Shown piece by piece: positions 5,549 through 5,970 of a stretch of 5,970 nt of DNA; position 1 is the first letter of the stretch; every line of letters starts with the position of its first letter. A program made the position numbers and the translations under genes. The stretch lies in assembly GCA_002339165.1 (NCBI GenBank), contig DDJS01000147.1, positions 6,393 to 12,362 of the forward strand, given 5' to 3'. This DNA comes from Cellvibrionales bacterium UBA2618 (GTDB taxonomy: Bacteria > Pseudomonadota > Gammaproteobacteria > Pseudomonadales > Porticoccaceae). The notes below the pieces were generated by a model. It was not told where the DNA came from, did no database searches, and was given only the letters and a program-made list of their open reading frames with translations.

Positions 5549-5970
5549 ATTGGCCAACGAATCCCTTGGCCACCACGTAAACTTCGCGAGATTTGGCTCG
5601 CGAAGCATCAGGTTTTCTTACAACCACCCTATTAAACACCCTTCTAAGATCGCGTACAAATTCATCGTAACCCTGCCCTTGAAAAATTTTGGTCACAAAA
5701 CTGCCGCCGGGTGACAAAACGTTGACGGCAAACTCGGTTGCCAGTTCGACCAAATGCATACTGCGTGGTTGGTCGACATCCCTCACCCCGGTAACGTTGG
5801 GGGCCATATCGGAAATCACAAGGTCTGTGCTGCGATCGCCGATCAATTCAAGCAACCTATCGTAGACAGCGACCTCGGTAAAATCACCTGTCAGCACGTC
5901 AACCCCTGCAATGCCGTCCATCGGCAGTATATCCAGCGCCACCACCGAGCCGTTTGGCGCCACTTGCTCG
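5547..5970 (-). CDS. rlmE: RlmE (FtsJ/RrmJ), 23S rRNA U2552 2'-O-methyltransferase, 3' part
   Basis: RlmE uses S-adenosylmethionine to methylate the ribose of U2552 in the A loop of 23S rRNA during late 50S assembly; it is heat-induced in E. coli. Only the last 140 codons are in the window; the gene continues past position 5970. Visible motifs are ALDILPMDGI (SAM-binding acidic strand), SDMAPN with catalytic D54 of the fragment, FVTKIFQGQG with K94, and RKPDASRAKSREVYVVA with E129. These match E. coli D124, K164 and E199 with a constant offset of 70, so about 70 N-terminal residues are missing, including the GxAPGGW SAM motif and the first catalytic lysine. GTG at 5963 is an internal valine codon, not a start. 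The stop TAG overlaps the ftsH ribosome site. Confidence 0.96.
   Translation of the reverse strand, partial: EQVAPNGSVVALDILPMDGIAGVDVLTGDFTEVAVYDRLLELIGDRSTDLVISDMAPNVTGVRDVDQPRSMHLVELATEFAVNVLSPGGSFVTKIFQGQGYDEFVRDLRRVFNRVVVRKPDASRAKSREVYVVAKGFVGQ

Overview
The window is a compact, fully minus-strand block of housekeeping genes. Read in the direction of transcription (high to low coordinates) it runs rlmE (3' part only) - ftsH - folP - glmM - tpiA - secG - tRNA-Leu(GAG). Every protein gene is recognisable from intact catalytic motifs, and none is broken by a frameshift or internal stop. The only partial gene is rlmE, which runs off the right edge. No mobile element, CRISPR array, phage gene or foreign-looking segment is visible.

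Organism: rlmE-ftsH-folP-glmM-(tpiA)-secG-tRNA-Leu is a well-known gammaproteobacterial order. In E. coli the same string exists without tpiA, and secG is followed by leuU (tRNA-Leu GAG). In Pseudomonas and many marine gammaproteobacteria tpiA sits between glmM and secG, as here. FtsH, SecG, GlmM and RlmE read as close relatives of the E. coli proteins, and base composition is moderately GC-rich. A non-enteric, possibly marine gammaproteobacterium is the best guess; the genus cannot be told from this sequence.

Layout: 5547-5970 C-terminal two thirds of RlmE; 3593-5536 FtsH; 2706-3557 FolP; 1334-2677 GlmM; 1208-1333 a 126-base gap, the longest in the window, with a weak promoter candidate; 470-1207 TpiA; 99-470 SecG; 2-86 tRNA-Leu. 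Junctions are tight: rlmE/ftsH 10 bases, with the rlmE stop inside the ftsH Shine-Dalgarno; ftsH/folP 35 bases; folP/glmM 28 bases; tpiA/secG overlapping in TAATG; secG/tRNA 12 bases. This fits one long transcript, perhaps re-fed by a promoter before tpiA. The transcript end lies beyond position 1.

Functionally the genes are diverse: 23S rRNA methylation (RlmE), membrane protein quality control (FtsH), folate synthesis (FolP), amino-sugar supply for peptidoglycan and LPS (GlmM), glycolysis (TpiA), protein export (SecG) and a tRNA. They are linked by conserved co-transcription rather than one pathway. I found no evidence of a new biological system. The points worth a second look are small: the non-ATG start of folP with no Shine-Dalgarno and a second ftsH-frame stop just before it, the secG-tRNA spacing, the glmM-tpiA gap, and some palindromic sequences inside coding regions.
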